The notes under the pieces are model-generated. The model did not search any database. It had not been told where the DNA came from and saw nothing but the letters and a program-made list of their open reading frames with translations. Shown piece by piece: positions 1 through 6,589 of a DNA stretch of 9,421 nucleotides (positions are counted from its first letter, which is position 1; each line of letters begins with the position of its first letter). Source of the DNA: Thiotrichales bacterium (GTDB lineage: Bacteria; Pseudomonadota; Gammaproteobacteria; UWMA-0217); the NCBI GenBank assembly GCA_024763135.1, contig JANTGD010000119.1:1-9421 (forward strand), in the 5' to 3' direction. Position numbers and translations under genes: made by a program.

Positions 1-105
1 TCAGAAAAACCTCTCATCACCAATAAGGTGACCACGAGTTTTTCCGATTCACCATGCACACCAATATCTTACGCGTCTTTTTTGCGCCCAACTGAGGCTG
101 TTAGG

Positions 106-165
106 TTGAACTGGACGATTTTTCACCACAATCTGCTCGCGCCAGTATCAATCAGCGCTTCTTAA
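106..165 (-). repeat. 60-bp mobile-element end, inverted relative to the right-hand MITE
   Basis: Read on the minus strand, this segment aligns with 9261-9320. Positions 106-135 are identical over 30 bases, and the rest matches with a handful of substitutions and one 1-base gap. The outer edge reads TTAA then GAAGCGCTGATT, against TTAA then GGAAGCTCTGAC in the right copy. Homology stops abruptly at 105/106, so this copy is either truncated or has a different interior. No transposase reading frame is visible in 1-105, though a larger element could continue left of the window. The TTAA at the edge fits the YTAR target preference known for IS5-group elements, which is an inference. Confidence 0.8.
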
Positions 166-221
166 AAACAAATGGGGGCGGTTGTGAAAAAATCATCACA
201 ACCTCCCCCAAGACCTACAGC

Positions 222-258
222 AATAAAAAACACATAGGCTGTCCCCGAACGGACAGCC
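222..258 (-). terminator. Intrinsic terminator of dnaK
   Basis: On the minus strand a perfect 8-bp stem (GGCTGTCC at 251-258 pairing with GGACAGCC at 237-244, 6-nt loop) is followed by TATGTG and a run of six T (225-230). It begins 29 nt after the dnaK stop codon. The U-run is slightly offset from the stem base, but the geometry is otherwise that of a Rho-independent terminator. It suggests dnaK is transcribed alone, without a co-transcribed dnaJ. Confidence 0.8.
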
Positions 259-287
259 CTCAACATCGTCGTTATGTGTTGAGCCTA

Positions 288-2201
288 TTACTGCCCATCG
301 ACTTCCTCAAACTCCGCATCCACGACATCCTCGTCGGTGCTCGCGCTTTCACGTGTCTGGGCACCCTCAGCGGTCTGGCCGCTCTGCCCTTGTGAACGTG
401 CATGCGCCAAGGCTGTCGAGGCTTCCTGCAAGGCCTGTATGCGGCGCTCGATCTCCGCTTTATCTTCACCCTTGACTGCCTCTTGCAATGCTTCGATGGC
501 AGCCTCGACCTTTTGCTTGGCATCGGCAGGCACCGCTTCGCCGGCTTCTTTGAGCGAAGTCTCGGTCAAATGGATCAGTTGATCCGCCTGATTCCGCGCC
601 TCGACCAATTCGCGCTTGCGGCGGTCTTCATCGGCATGCATTTCGGCATCTTTGACCATGCGCTGAATTTCATTCTCGCTTAAACCACTGGAAGCCTTGA
701 TCTCGATCGCTTGCTCCCGACCGGTGGCTTTATCCTTGGCCGACACCTTGAGAATGCCGTTGGCGTCGATATCAAAGGTCACATCAATTTGCGGAACACC
801 TCGGGGTGCCGGCGCAATATCCGTGAGATTGAACTGTCCCAACGATTTATTGTCAGCGGCCATTTCCCGTTCACCCTGCAGCACATGCACGGTCACTGCC
901 GACTGATTGTCCTCGGCTGTGGTAAACGTCTCAGTGGCCTTGGCCGGAATCGTGGTGTTCTTCTCGATGAGCTTGGTCATCACACCACCCATGGTCTCGA
1001 TACCAAGTGACAGCGGCGTCACATCCAGCAACAGCACATCGCTCACGTCGCCGGACAGTACCGCAGCCTGGATGGCCGCACCGAGTGCTACCGCCTCATC
1101 AGGGTTCACGTCCTTACGGGGCTCCTTGCCAAAGAAACCCTTAACAGCTTCCTGCACCTTGGGCATGCGTGTCTGACCGCCCACCAAAATGACTTCGCTG
1201 ATGTCGCTCTTCTGCAGGCCCGCATCCTTGAGCGCTTGCTCACAGGGTTTGAGGGTGCGTGCGACCAAGTCTTCCACCAAGGACTCCAGCTTAGAACGGG
1301 TCACCTTCACATTGAGGTGCTTCGGTCCGCTCGAATCTGCCGTGATATAAGGCAGGTTGACCTCAGTCTGTTGCGCCGAGGAGAGCTCGATCTTGGCTTT
1401 CTCAGCGGCTTCCTTCAGACGTTGTAAGGCCAATGGATCATTGTGGAGATCCATGCCGGTATCCTTTTTGAACTCATCGGCCAGATAATCGATCAGGCGC
1501 ATATCGAAGTCCTCACCACCGAGGAAGGTATCCCCATGGGTGGACAGCACCTCGAACTGTTTTTCCCCATCGACATCCGCAATCTCAATAATAGAGACAT
1601 CGAAGGTACCGCCGCCAAGGTCATATACGGCCACCTTCTGGTCTGCGCGAGCGCTCTTGTCCATTCCATAAGCCAAGGCAGCAGCCGTTGGCTCATTGAT
1701 AATCCGCTTCACATCGAGACCCGCAATCCGCCCCGCATCTTTGGTCGCCTGGCGCTGTGAGTCATTAAAATACGCAGGCACGGTAATGACCGCTTCGGTC
1801 ACCTTCTCACCCAGGTATGCCTCCGCATCCTTTTTAAGTTTACGCAGAACCTGCGCCGAAACCTCTTGTGGCGACAACTTCTTGCCACCAGCCTCGACCC
1901 AAGCATCCCCATTATCGGCCTTAATGATCTTATAAGGCACGAGCTTGATGTCCTTCTGTACGGCCTCCTCCTCGTAACGCCGTCCGATCAATCGCTTGAT
2001 CGCAAACAACGTGTTATCGGGATTCGTAACAGCCTGACGCTTGGCAGGCTGCCCCACCAACACTTCATTGTCGGTATAAGCGACCACTGAAGGCGTAGTC
2101 CGACTGCCTTCTGAATTTTCAATCACCTTGGGTTTATCACCTTCCATCACTGCAACACAGGAGTTGGTGGTGCCCAAGTCAATACCTATCACTTTACTCA
2201 T
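288..2201 (-). CDS. dnaK: Molecular chaperone DnaK (Hsp70)
   Basis: Predicted 637-residue cytosolic Hsp70, matching the usual bacterial length (E. coli 638). The protein binds exposed hydrophobic peptides in an ATP-controlled cycle with DnaJ and GrpE, and hands aggregates to ClpB. The ATPase domain shows the phosphate-1 motif IDLGTTNSC (7-15), DLGGGTFDV (194-202, with the conserved Thr199) and the adenosine motif VGGQTRMP (340-347). The hydrophobic linker VLLLDVTP (389-396) leads into the substrate-binding domain. A helical lid follows, then a low-complexity Gln/Gly/Ser tail and the acidic end EEVDGQ. The frame stays open for 59 codons upstream, but the start at 2201 is chosen because MSKVIGIDLGTTNSC matches the family N-terminus and TAAGGAGG lies 9 nt before the ATG. 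The gene is monocistronic here: a terminator follows, and neither grpE nor dnaJ lies beside it. It is divergent from clpB. Upstream is a TGTCA-N6-TGACA site with an aligned -10; no convincing sigma-32 promoter was found. Confidence 0.98.
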   Translation of the reverse strand: MSKVIGIDLGTTNSCVAVMEGDKPKVIENSEGSRTTPSVVAYTDNEVLVGQPAKRQAVTNPDNTLFAIKRLIGRRYEEEAVQKDIKLVPYKIIKADNGDAWVEAGGKKLSPQEVSAQVLRKLKKDAEAYLGEKVTEAVITVPAYFNDSQRQATKDAGRIAGLDVKRIINEPTAAALAYGMDKSARADQKVAVYDLGGGTFDVSIIEIADVDGEKQFEVLSTHGDTFLGGEDFDMRLIDYLADEFKKDTGMDLHNDPLALQRLKEAAEKAKIELSSAQQTEVNLPYITADSSGPKHLNVKVTRSKLESLVEDLVARTLKPCEQALKDAGLQKSDISEVILVGGQTRMPKVQEAVKGFFGKEPRKDVNPDEAVALGAAIQAAVLSGDVSDVLLLDVTPLSLGIETMGGVMTKLIEKNTTIPAKATETFTTAEDNQSAVTVHVLQGEREMAADNKSLGQFNLTDIAPAPRGVPQIDVTFDIDANGILKVSAKDKATGREQAIEIKASSGLSENEIQRMVKDAEMHADEDRRKRELVEARNQADQLIHLTETSLKEAGEAVPADAKQKVEAAIEALQEAVKGEDKAEIERRIQALQEASTALAHARSQGQSGQTAEGAQTRESASTDEDVVDAEFEEVDGQ

Positions 2202-2210
2202 ATTTAATAA

Positions 2211-2218
2211 CCTCCTTA
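2211..2218 (-). promoter_or_regulatory. dnaK Shine-Dalgarno (decides the start)
   Basis: TAAGGAGG on the minus strand, 9 nt from the ATG at 2201. This near-perfect site fixes the dnaK start and rules out the 59-residue upstream extension that the open frame would otherwise allow. Confidence 0.9.
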
Positions 2219-2224
2219 GGTCAG

Positions 2225-2265
2225 CCATCGAACATCGAACGATTGTCACGCCAATAGATCGATGG
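2225..2265 (-). other. Hairpin in the dnaK leader
   Basis: A perfect 7-bp inverted repeat (CCATCGA at 2225-2231, TCGATGG at 2259-2265) sits just upstream of the dnaK Shine-Dalgarno, within the predicted 179-nt leader. The interval also holds a tandem ATCGAAC direct repeat (2227-2240) and a smaller internal stem around 2233-2246. It could affect translation or transcript stability, but no known thermometer or riboswitch class is recognised. Confidence 0.35.
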
Positions 2266-2386
2266 TTCAGATTCAAATTTTTTGCATTCGACAATCCCCA
2301 GGCATTGAAATGAAGCCGCTTCGTTGCCATATCCAAAGCGCTTCTAAAAATTACCCAGGGAAGGTTCTGCCGCAACAATTGAGCCT

Positions 2387-2392
2387 ACTTTA
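2387..2392 (-). promoter_or_regulatory. Predicted dnaK -10 element
   Basis: TAAAGT on the minus strand matches TATAAT at four of six positions, including the key T, A and final T. It begins exactly 21 nt after the TGTCA-N6-TGACA site at 2414-2429, giving an inferred start near 2380 and a leader of about 179 nt. The matching spacing at two other promoters in the window is the main support. No good -35 exists at 17-nt spacing, as expected of an activator-dependent promoter. Confidence 0.55.
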
Positions 2393-2413
2393 ACGAACGC
2401 GCCACGCAGCCTC

Positions 2414-2429
2414 TGTCATTGGAATGACA
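2414..2429 (-). promoter_or_regulatory. TGTCA-N6-TGACA operator upstream of dnaK
   Basis: The site is a perfect inverted repeat, TGTCATT-GG-AATGACA on the plus strand (7-bp arms). Its centre at 2421.5 lies 41.5 bp upstream of the inferred dnaK start. The 5-6-5 layout is that of Crp/Fnr-family sites (CRP uses TGTGA-N6-TCACA; CooA uses a TGTC-type half-site). The same motif occurs before clpB and before the ATPase. The likely binder is the Crp/Fnr-family protein encoded at 5768-6511, by inference only. Confidence 0.7.
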
Positions 2430-2501
2430 CTTCTCCCGATTTTGGGGATAAATTCGATGAAATACCTAAAATTTCACGACTTTTCAGAAACATCGCCCGT
2501 A

Positions 2502-2517
2502 TGTCACCTGAATGACA
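2502..2517 (+). promoter_or_regulatory. TGTCA-N6-TGACA operator upstream of clpB
   Basis: TGTCA-CCTGAA-TGACA, centre 2509.5, lying 88 bp from the dnaK-proximal copy in the same divergent intergenic region. It sits 41.5 bp upstream of the inferred clpB start, in the class II activator position, so each of the two divergent genes has its own copy. Like the ATPase copy, it reads TGACAG at its downstream edge. Confidence 0.7.
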
Positions 2518-2538
2518 GACCCCGGAACCCCGCGCGCT

Positions 2539-2544
2539 TACGAT
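2539..2544 (+). promoter_or_regulatory. Predicted clpB -10 element
   Basis: TACGAT matches TATAAT at four of six positions and starts 21 nt after the operator at 2502-2517, the same spacing as for dnaK and the ATPase. The inferred start is near 2551, giving a leader of about 108 nt. The hexamer at the -35 position is CAGACC, a poor match, again consistent with activator dependence. Confidence 0.55.
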
Positions 2545-2567
2545 GCACTCAACTGCCAGAGGGATGC

Positions 2568-2603
2568 GGGCGGTTCCGCCCAATCCAGGGTTTTCGTGGA
2601 TTG
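2568..2603 (+). other. Tandem hairpins in the clpB leader
   Basis: Two adjacent perfect inverted repeats lie in the predicted clpB 5' leader. GGGCGG-TT-CCGCCC spans 2568-2581, and a 7-bp stem CAATCCA / TGGATTG (2581-2587 with 2597-2603) has a 9-nt loop. They share base 2581, so only one can be fully formed at its edge. Neither covers the Shine-Dalgarno at 2643-2650, so no thermometer role is claimed. Confidence 0.4.
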
Positions 2604-2658
2604 AGCCGAACTTCCCGCCCCAACCCGCTGGCCACACTTTCTAAAGGAGGTCTTATTT

Positions 2659-5256
2659 ATGAGATTAGATAAATTAACCAGTAAATTTCAGCTGGCATTA
2701 CAGGATGCGCAGTCGCTGGCCGTCGGACGCGACCACCAGTTCATCGAGCCAGTCCATTTGATGACTGCCCTGCTCGATCAGGAAGGCGGGACCGTGCGTG
2801 GTTTGCTGACCAAAGCTGGTGTCAATGTGAATCAATTGCGCTCGAAACTGGGTGAAGCGCTCGATCACATGCCATCGGTCAGCGGTGGGGATGCCGGTGA
2901 GGTACATCTTTCCAATGAGTTGGGCAAGCTGCTGAATGTCACTGACAAGCTCGCTCAGCAGCGTAACGATCAATATATTTCATCCGAGCTGTTTGTTCAG
3001 GCAGTACTCGAAAGCGGCGGCATGCTCGCGGATATCCTCAAAGCTGCAGGCGCCACCAAGGAAGCTGTCGAAAAAGCCATTGAAGATGTGCGCGGTGGTC
3101 AACAGGTTGATGATCCCAACGCAGAAGATCAGCGTGAGGCACTGAAAAAATACACCATTGATCTCACTGAACGCGCCGAGCAAGGGAAAATCGACCCGAT
3201 CATCGGGCGCGATGATGAAATTCGTCGGATGGTGCAGATTCTGCAGCGCCGCACCAAAAATAACCCCGTCCTGATCGGTGAGCCCGGTGTAGGTAAAACC
3301 GCCTTGGTGGAAGGACTTGCACAACGTATAGTCAATGGTGAAGTGCCCGAGGGCATGAAAAACAAGCGCCTGTTGTCACTCGATCTTGCCGCCTTGTTAG
3401 CCGGCGCGAAGTATCGCGGAGACTTCGAAGAGCGACTCAAAGCAGTGCTCAACGATGTTGCCAAGGCCGCCGGGCAGATCATTATGTTCATCGATGAGAT
3501 TCACACCATGGTCGGTGCCGGTAAGGCGGAAGGCGCCATGGATGCGGGCAATATGCTCAAGCCAGCATTGGCACGTGGCGAGCTGCATTGTATCGGTGCA
3601 ACCACACTGGATGAATATCGCCAATACATTGAAAAGGATGCCGCCCTGGAGCGTCGCTTCCAGAAAGTGATGGTGAATGAACCCACTGTGGAAGATACCA
3701 TCGCTATTCTCCGCGGTTTGAAGGAGCGCTACGAAGTCCACCACGGGATTGAAATTACCGACCCGGCGATTGTCGCCGCAGCCACGCTGTCGCATCGTTA
3801 TATTACCGATCGACAACTGCCTGATAAGGCAATCGACCTGATTGATGAGGCCGCAGCGCGCATCCGCCTGGAAATCGATTCCAAACCTGAGGCGATGGAT
3901 AAGCTCGAGCGACGTCTGATTCAACTCAAAATTGAACGCGAGGCATTGAAGAAAGAATCTGACGAAGCCTCCCTTAAGCGCTTAGAAGAGCTCGAAGAAA
4001 AAATCGCCGAGCTGGAAAGGGAATTCGCAGACCTGGAAGAGATCTGGAAAGCCGAAAAAGCAGCTGTGCAGGGCTCAGCGCATATTAAAGAAGCGCTGGA
4101 GCAGGCACGCATCGAGCTAGAGGCCGCGCGCCGCGCAGGTGACCTGCAGCGCATGTCCGAATTGCAATATGGTCGGATTCCGGAGCTGGAGGCGCAACTG
4201 AAAAAAGCCGCCGAAGCCGAGACCAAGCAATTCCAGCTGTTGCGCAACAAGGTGACGGAAGAAGAAATTGCGGAAGTGGTTTCACGCTGGACCGGTATCC
4301 CGGTCTCTAAGATGCTCGAAGGAGAGCGCGAAAAACTCCTGCGCATGGAAGAGGAGTTGCGCAAGCGCGTAGTCGGCCAGGACGAAGCTGTCATAGCGGT
4401 CTCTGATGCGATACGGCGCTCACGCGCAGGACTTTCGGATCCCAACCGGCCCAACGGCTCCTTCCTGTTTCTGGGGCCTACCGGTGTCGGTAAAACCGAG
4501 CTCTCCAAGGCATTGGCCAGCTTTCTGTTCGATACCGAGGAAGCGCTGGTGCGGATCGATATGTCCGAGTTTATGGAGAAACACTCGGTAGCACGATTGA
4601 TTGGTGCTCCTCCGGGCTACGTAGGTTATGAGGAAGGGGGCTACCTGACCGAAGCGGTGCGGCGCAAACCTTACTCCGTCATTTTGATGGACGAAGTGGA
4701 AAAAGCGCATCCCGACGTGTTCAATATTTTGCTGCAGGTACTCGATGATGGACGCCTGACCGATGGCCAGGGCCGCACCGTCGACTTTCGCAATACCGTC
4801 ATTATCATGACATCGAACCTGGGTTCGAACATTATTCAGGATATGGCGGGCGAGGCGCAGTACGAGCAAATGAAGAGCGCGGTGATGGAAATCGTAGGCT
4901 CGCATTTCCGGCCTGAGTTCATCAACCGGATTGATGAGGTCGTAGTCTTCCATCCACTGGGCAAAGAGCAGATTCGCAAGATTGCGACCATCCAGCTCGA
5001 TACGCTCAAGCAGCGTCTGGAGGAACGGGAGATCCATCTGGCAGTGACCGACGCAGCGCTGGACAAAATCGGCGAAGCTGGTTTCGATCCTGTCTACGGC
5101 GCACGGCCACTCAAGCGGGCAATCCAGCAATACATCGAGAACCCGCTGGCCAAGGACATCCTCGCAGGCAAATTTATGCCGGGCGATACTGTCGAGGTGG
5201 ACGTCAAGGACGGCGAATTTGTCTTCACCGCCATGGTCGAAGCCGAAGCCGTGTAA
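2659..5256 (+). CDS. clpB: ATP-dependent disaggregase ClpB (Hsp100)
   Basis: This 865-residue AAA+ protein, close to E. coli ClpB (857), is a hexameric cytosolic unfoldase that threads aggregated proteins through its pore together with DnaK. In order: N-terminal Clp repeat domain (about 1-145); AAA-1 with Walker A GEPGVGKT (207-214), pore loop KYRG (251-254), Walker B IIMFIDE (274-280) and arginine-finger region ERRF (331-334); a charged coiled-coil middle domain (about 410-525) that marks ClpB rather than ClpA or ClpC; AAA-2 with Walker A GPTGVGKT (606-613), pore loop GYVG (653-656), Walker B VILMDE (674-679) and sensor-2 GARPLKR (814-820). No key residue is missing. The start is fixed by AAAGGAGG at 2643-2650, 8 nt before the ATG. 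The E. coli internal GTG start is not obviously conserved: the matching Val150 codon is GTT, though a GTG lies at Val144. The gene is divergent from dnaK and followed by its own terminator. Confidence 0.98.
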   Translation: MRLDKLTSKFQLALQDAQSLAVGRDHQFIEPVHLMTALLDQEGGTVRGLLTKAGVNVNQLRSKLGEALDHMPSVSGGDAGEVHLSNELGKLLNVTDKLAQQRNDQYISSELFVQAVLESGGMLADILKAAGATKEAVEKAIEDVRGGQQVDDPNAEDQREALKKYTIDLTERAEQGKIDPIIGRDDEIRRMVQILQRRTKNNPVLIGEPGVGKTALVEGLAQRIVNGEVPEGMKNKRLLSLDLAALLAGAKYRGDFEERLKAVLNDVAKAAGQIIMFIDEIHTMVGAGKAEGAMDAGNMLKPALARGELHCIGATTLDEYRQYIEKDAALERRFQKVMVNEPTVEDTIAILRGLKERYEVHHGIEITDPAIVAAATLSHRYITDRQLPDKAIDLIDEAAARIRLEIDSKPEAMDKLERRLIQLKIEREALKKESDEASLKRLEELEEKIAELEREFADLEEIWKAEKAAVQGSAHIKEALEQARIELEAARRAGDLQRMSELQYGRIPELEAQLKKAAEAETKQFQLLRNKVTEEEIAEVVSRWTGIPVSKMLEGEREKLLRMEEELRKRVVGQDEAVIAVSDAIRRSRAGLSDPNRPNGSFLFLGPTGVGKTELSKALASFLFDTEEALVRIDMSEFMEKHSVARLIGAPPGYVGYEEGGYLTEAVRRKPYSVILMDEVEKAHPDVFNILLQVLDDGRLTDGQGRTVDFRNTVIIMTSNLGSNIIQDMAGEAQYEQMKSAVMEIVGSHFRPEFINRIDEVVVFHPLGKEQIRKIATIQLDTLKQRLEEREIHLAVTDAALDKIGEAGFDPVYGARPLKRAIQQYIENPLAKDILAGKFMPGDTVEVDVKDGEFVFTAMVEAEAV

Positions 5257-5282
5257 CTCAATCGACTGGCTTGCCAGTTCCG

Positions 5283-5311
5283 GGGTGGACATTTTGTCCA
5301 CCCTTTTTTTT
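5283..5311 (+). terminator. Intrinsic terminator of clpB
   Basis: A perfect 8-bp GC-rich stem (GGGTGGAC 5283-5290, GTCCACCC 5296-5303) with a 5-nt ATTTT loop is followed directly by eight T (5304-5311). It lies 26 nt after the clpB stop. A small perfect inverted repeat, ACTGGC-TT-GCCAGT (5265-5278), precedes it. This separates clpB transcription from the regulator gene downstream. Confidence 0.95.
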
Positions 5312-5360
5312 GGCCGCTTTCCCGGGCAGTTACTCACTCGAGTTTCAGGGTTCGCAGCCC

Positions 5361-5560
5361 CTCTCCCCCAGGGAGGCTCTCGCAAAAGCGCTTGCTTTTC
5401 GACAGCCTCGTACAGCACAGGGACGTGCTACCAGAAACAACGACCACACATCGTTGATTCTGGTAGGAAAGGAACAATCACACTTTTTCCTTTCCGCGTG
5501 ACGCAAAGTCCTGGACGGACTTTTGCGACAGCCTCCCAGGGAGCGCGTTGGGATGAGGGG
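5361..5560. repeat. Multi-hairpin palindromic element between clpB and the regulator gene
   Basis: Part of the 5257-5767 gene-free stretch. An outer 18-bp pair (5371-5388 with 5520-5537, 17 of 18 complementary) encloses several hairpins: AGCAC/GTGCT (5414-5418 with 5425-5429); a long stem, 5428-5443 with 5451-5466 (9+6 bp around one A-A mismatch); GGAAAGGAA/TTCCTTTCC (5466-5474 with 5487-5495); and CGCAAAGTCC paired with 5517-5527 through one bulged T. The 5' outer arm can instead fold locally with 5394-5409. The flanks are pyrimidine-rich on the left and GGGATGAGGGG on the right. No convincing reading frame lies here. It looks like a dispersed palindromic intergenic repeat or a structured RNA; the class was not identified. 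Nothing recognisable is seen in 5312-5360. Confidence 0.65.
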
Positions 5561-5614
5561 ATTTTAACAGGCTGTTGAGCGTGATTACTTTGATTGAATG
5601 CCTTCCCTCTTCCT

Positions 5615-5639
5615 GTCCTTCTCCCCGAAGGAAAAGGAC
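5615..5639. other. Small hairpin upstream of the regulator gene
   Basis: GTCCTT (5615-5620) pairs with AAGGAC (5634-5639), and CCTTC (5617-5621) can alternatively pair with GAAGG (5627-5631) around TCCCC. No T-run follows, so it is not a clear terminator. It may be an outlying part of the structured element. From 5640 to 5767 no confident promoter was seen; CACAT-N8-ATGTG (5710-5727) and AGGCT-T-AGCCT (5730-5740) are weak operator-like inverted repeats. Confidence 0.3.
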
Positions 5640-5767
5640 GCTCTAATTCAGTGCGTCATCGTATTTATTCACCCCGAAACTTGAGATACCAAGACAATAC
5701 ATAGCGCATCACATCCGGGTAAATGTGCTAGGCTTAGCCTCTCTGTCAGCAGCTGCCGGCCCTATCC

Positions 5768-6511
5768 ATGGCGAAATCACTGGTTCATGTCCCGCACGCT
5801 CCCAACCCCATGCTGGTCAAACAATCACAGTTCTTTTCCGCGTTGCCACCTGCATTGCTCAGCGAAATGGCCGAGCAGTTTCGCGTTGAGGAGTGGCCCA
5901 AAAAAACTTTTGTGGATGGTGAGTCGCTGATGACGCGTTTTCATATCCTGCTCGAAGGCCAGCTCGAAATGAAGCGCAGCAATCCCGAAACCGGTCGCGA
6001 GGTGACCCTGGATATGCTCTATCCCGGGGACAGTTTCGACGTCATCGTGCTGCTCGACGGCCAACCGCACGAAATGATCATGGCGCCACTCACACCGCTT
6101 AAGTTGCTGTCTGTGCCCATTGACGTCATGCGCAAATGGCTTTGGAGCTACCCCGAGCTCAATCGCCAGTTTCTGCCTTATCTGGCCCGTAAAATGCGCG
6201 AGCAGGAAGACCTTTCCACGAGCTTCGTGCTATACGATATCCCAACCCGCCTGAGCCGCATCATTCTCAAGCACATTGACAAGATCAAAGCCTATACCGG
6301 AGATCCAAAGCAGGAGCATCGCTTTCATTTGGTCAATGGTCTGTCGGATGAGGTGCTGGCCCGCATGGTCGGGTCGGTCCGCCAGGTCGTCAACAAACAC
6401 CTACAATACTGGAAATCTCAGGGCGTCCTCACTAAAAAGCGCAATCAACTCACCATCAACGACCTGGAAGCGCTGAAAAAGGAAGCGGAACTGACCCGTT
6501 CCGGTCTTTGA
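5768..6511 (+). CDS. Crp/Fnr-family transcriptional regulator
   Basis: The 247-residue protein has a cyclic-nucleotide-binding-type beta-barrel (about 18-120), a long dimerisation helix (about 125-160) and a C-terminal winged helix-turn-helix (about 188-232; LSDEVLARMVGSVRQVVNKH aligns with the CRP HTH). The effector pocket is not that of CRP: aligned through GQ (98-99), the cAMP-contacting Arg-Ser pair becomes His101-Glu102. The protein has no cysteine at all, so an Fnr-type iron-sulfur cluster and CooA-type cysteine haem ligation are excluded. Its signal is unknown. The recognition helix reads R205-Q206-V-V-N-K210 where CRP reads R-E-T-V-G-R; a Gln in place of the Glu fits a changed half-site such as TGTCA. 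The start is uncertain: neither Met1 nor Met15 (5810) has a good Shine-Dalgarno. A TGTCA-N6-TGACA site lies 41 nt after its stop, in front of the ATPase. Family assignment is secure, but no specific name is justified. Confidence 0.93.
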   Translation: MAKSLVHVPHAPNPMLVKQSQFFSALPPALLSEMAEQFRVEEWPKKTFVDGESLMTRFHILLEGQLEMKRSNPETGREVTLDMLYPGDSFDVIVLLDGQPHEMIMAPLTPLKLLSVPIDVMRKWLWSYPELNRQFLPYLARKMREQEDLSTSFVLYDIPTRLSRIILKHIDKIKAYTGDPKQEHRFHLVNGLSDEVLARMVGSVRQVVNKHLQYWKSQGVLTKKRNQLTINDLEALKKEAELTRSGL

Positions 6512-6552
6512 CGCCTGTTTCTTTTCCATCATCGATCTGACTACGCTCCGGT

Positions 6553-6568
6553 TGTCACCCAAGTGACA
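6553..6568 (+). promoter_or_regulatory. TGTCA-N6-TGACA operator upstream of the ATPase gene
   Basis: TGTCAC-CCAA-GTGACA, a perfect inverted repeat with 6-bp arms, centre 6560.5. It is the third intergenic copy of the motif found before dnaK and clpB. It lies between the Crp/Fnr-family gene and the ATPase gene, 41.5 bp upstream of the inferred ATPase transcription start. Its position right after the regulator gene makes that protein the natural candidate to bind it. Confidence 0.7.
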
Positions 6569-6589
6569 GCCTCGGGGTTGGCAATTGGC

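Noticed and set aside
17..40. Small hairpin TCACC-AATAA-GGTGA followed by T-rich sequence near the left edge
   Set aside because: The stem is only 5 bp and the T-run is separated by several bases. Too weak to call a terminator without knowing the gene to the left.
2244..2259. TGTCA followed by TAGAT in the dnaK leader
   Set aside because: The second half is not TGACA, and the position is downstream of the inferred start. Probably chance.
2202..2378. 59-residue N-terminal extension of DnaK in the same open frame
   Set aside because: It has no similarity to Hsp70 N-termini, while a strong Shine-Dalgarno and the canonical start MSKVIGIDLG lie at 2201. The inferred transcription start and operator geometry also make it leader.
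2506..2535. Sigma-32-like promoter for clpB (CCTGAA, 15 nt, CCCC)
   Set aside because: The -35 is a near match, but the -10 continues CGCGC instead of ATnT, and the GC-rich context makes CCCC uninformative. It overlaps the operator and cannot be excluded, but is not supported enough to list.
4420..5418. 332-codon open frame on the minus strand across the 3' half of clpB
   Set aside because: It is antisense to conserved AAA-2 coding sequence, runs through the clpB terminator, and its translation shows no recognisable domain. The same holds for the shorter antisense frames at 3397-3924, 3921-4508, 711-1010 and 7346-7960.
5219..5578. 119-codon and 76-codon plus-strand frames across the clpB end and the structured element
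   Set aside because: Translation shows no domain, the frames overlap the clpB terminator and the palindromes, and no Shine-Dalgarno is seen. Best explained as non-coding.
5681..5709. TTGAGA as a -35 for the regulator gene
   Set aside because: No acceptable -10 lies 16-18 nt downstream; the sequence there is GCGCAT.
5744..5759. Possible fourth TGTCA operator in front of the regulator gene (autoregulation)
   Set aside because: Only one half-site is present. The expected second half reads GCCGG, with no match to TGACA, and a -10 at the shared spacing would fall inside the gene.
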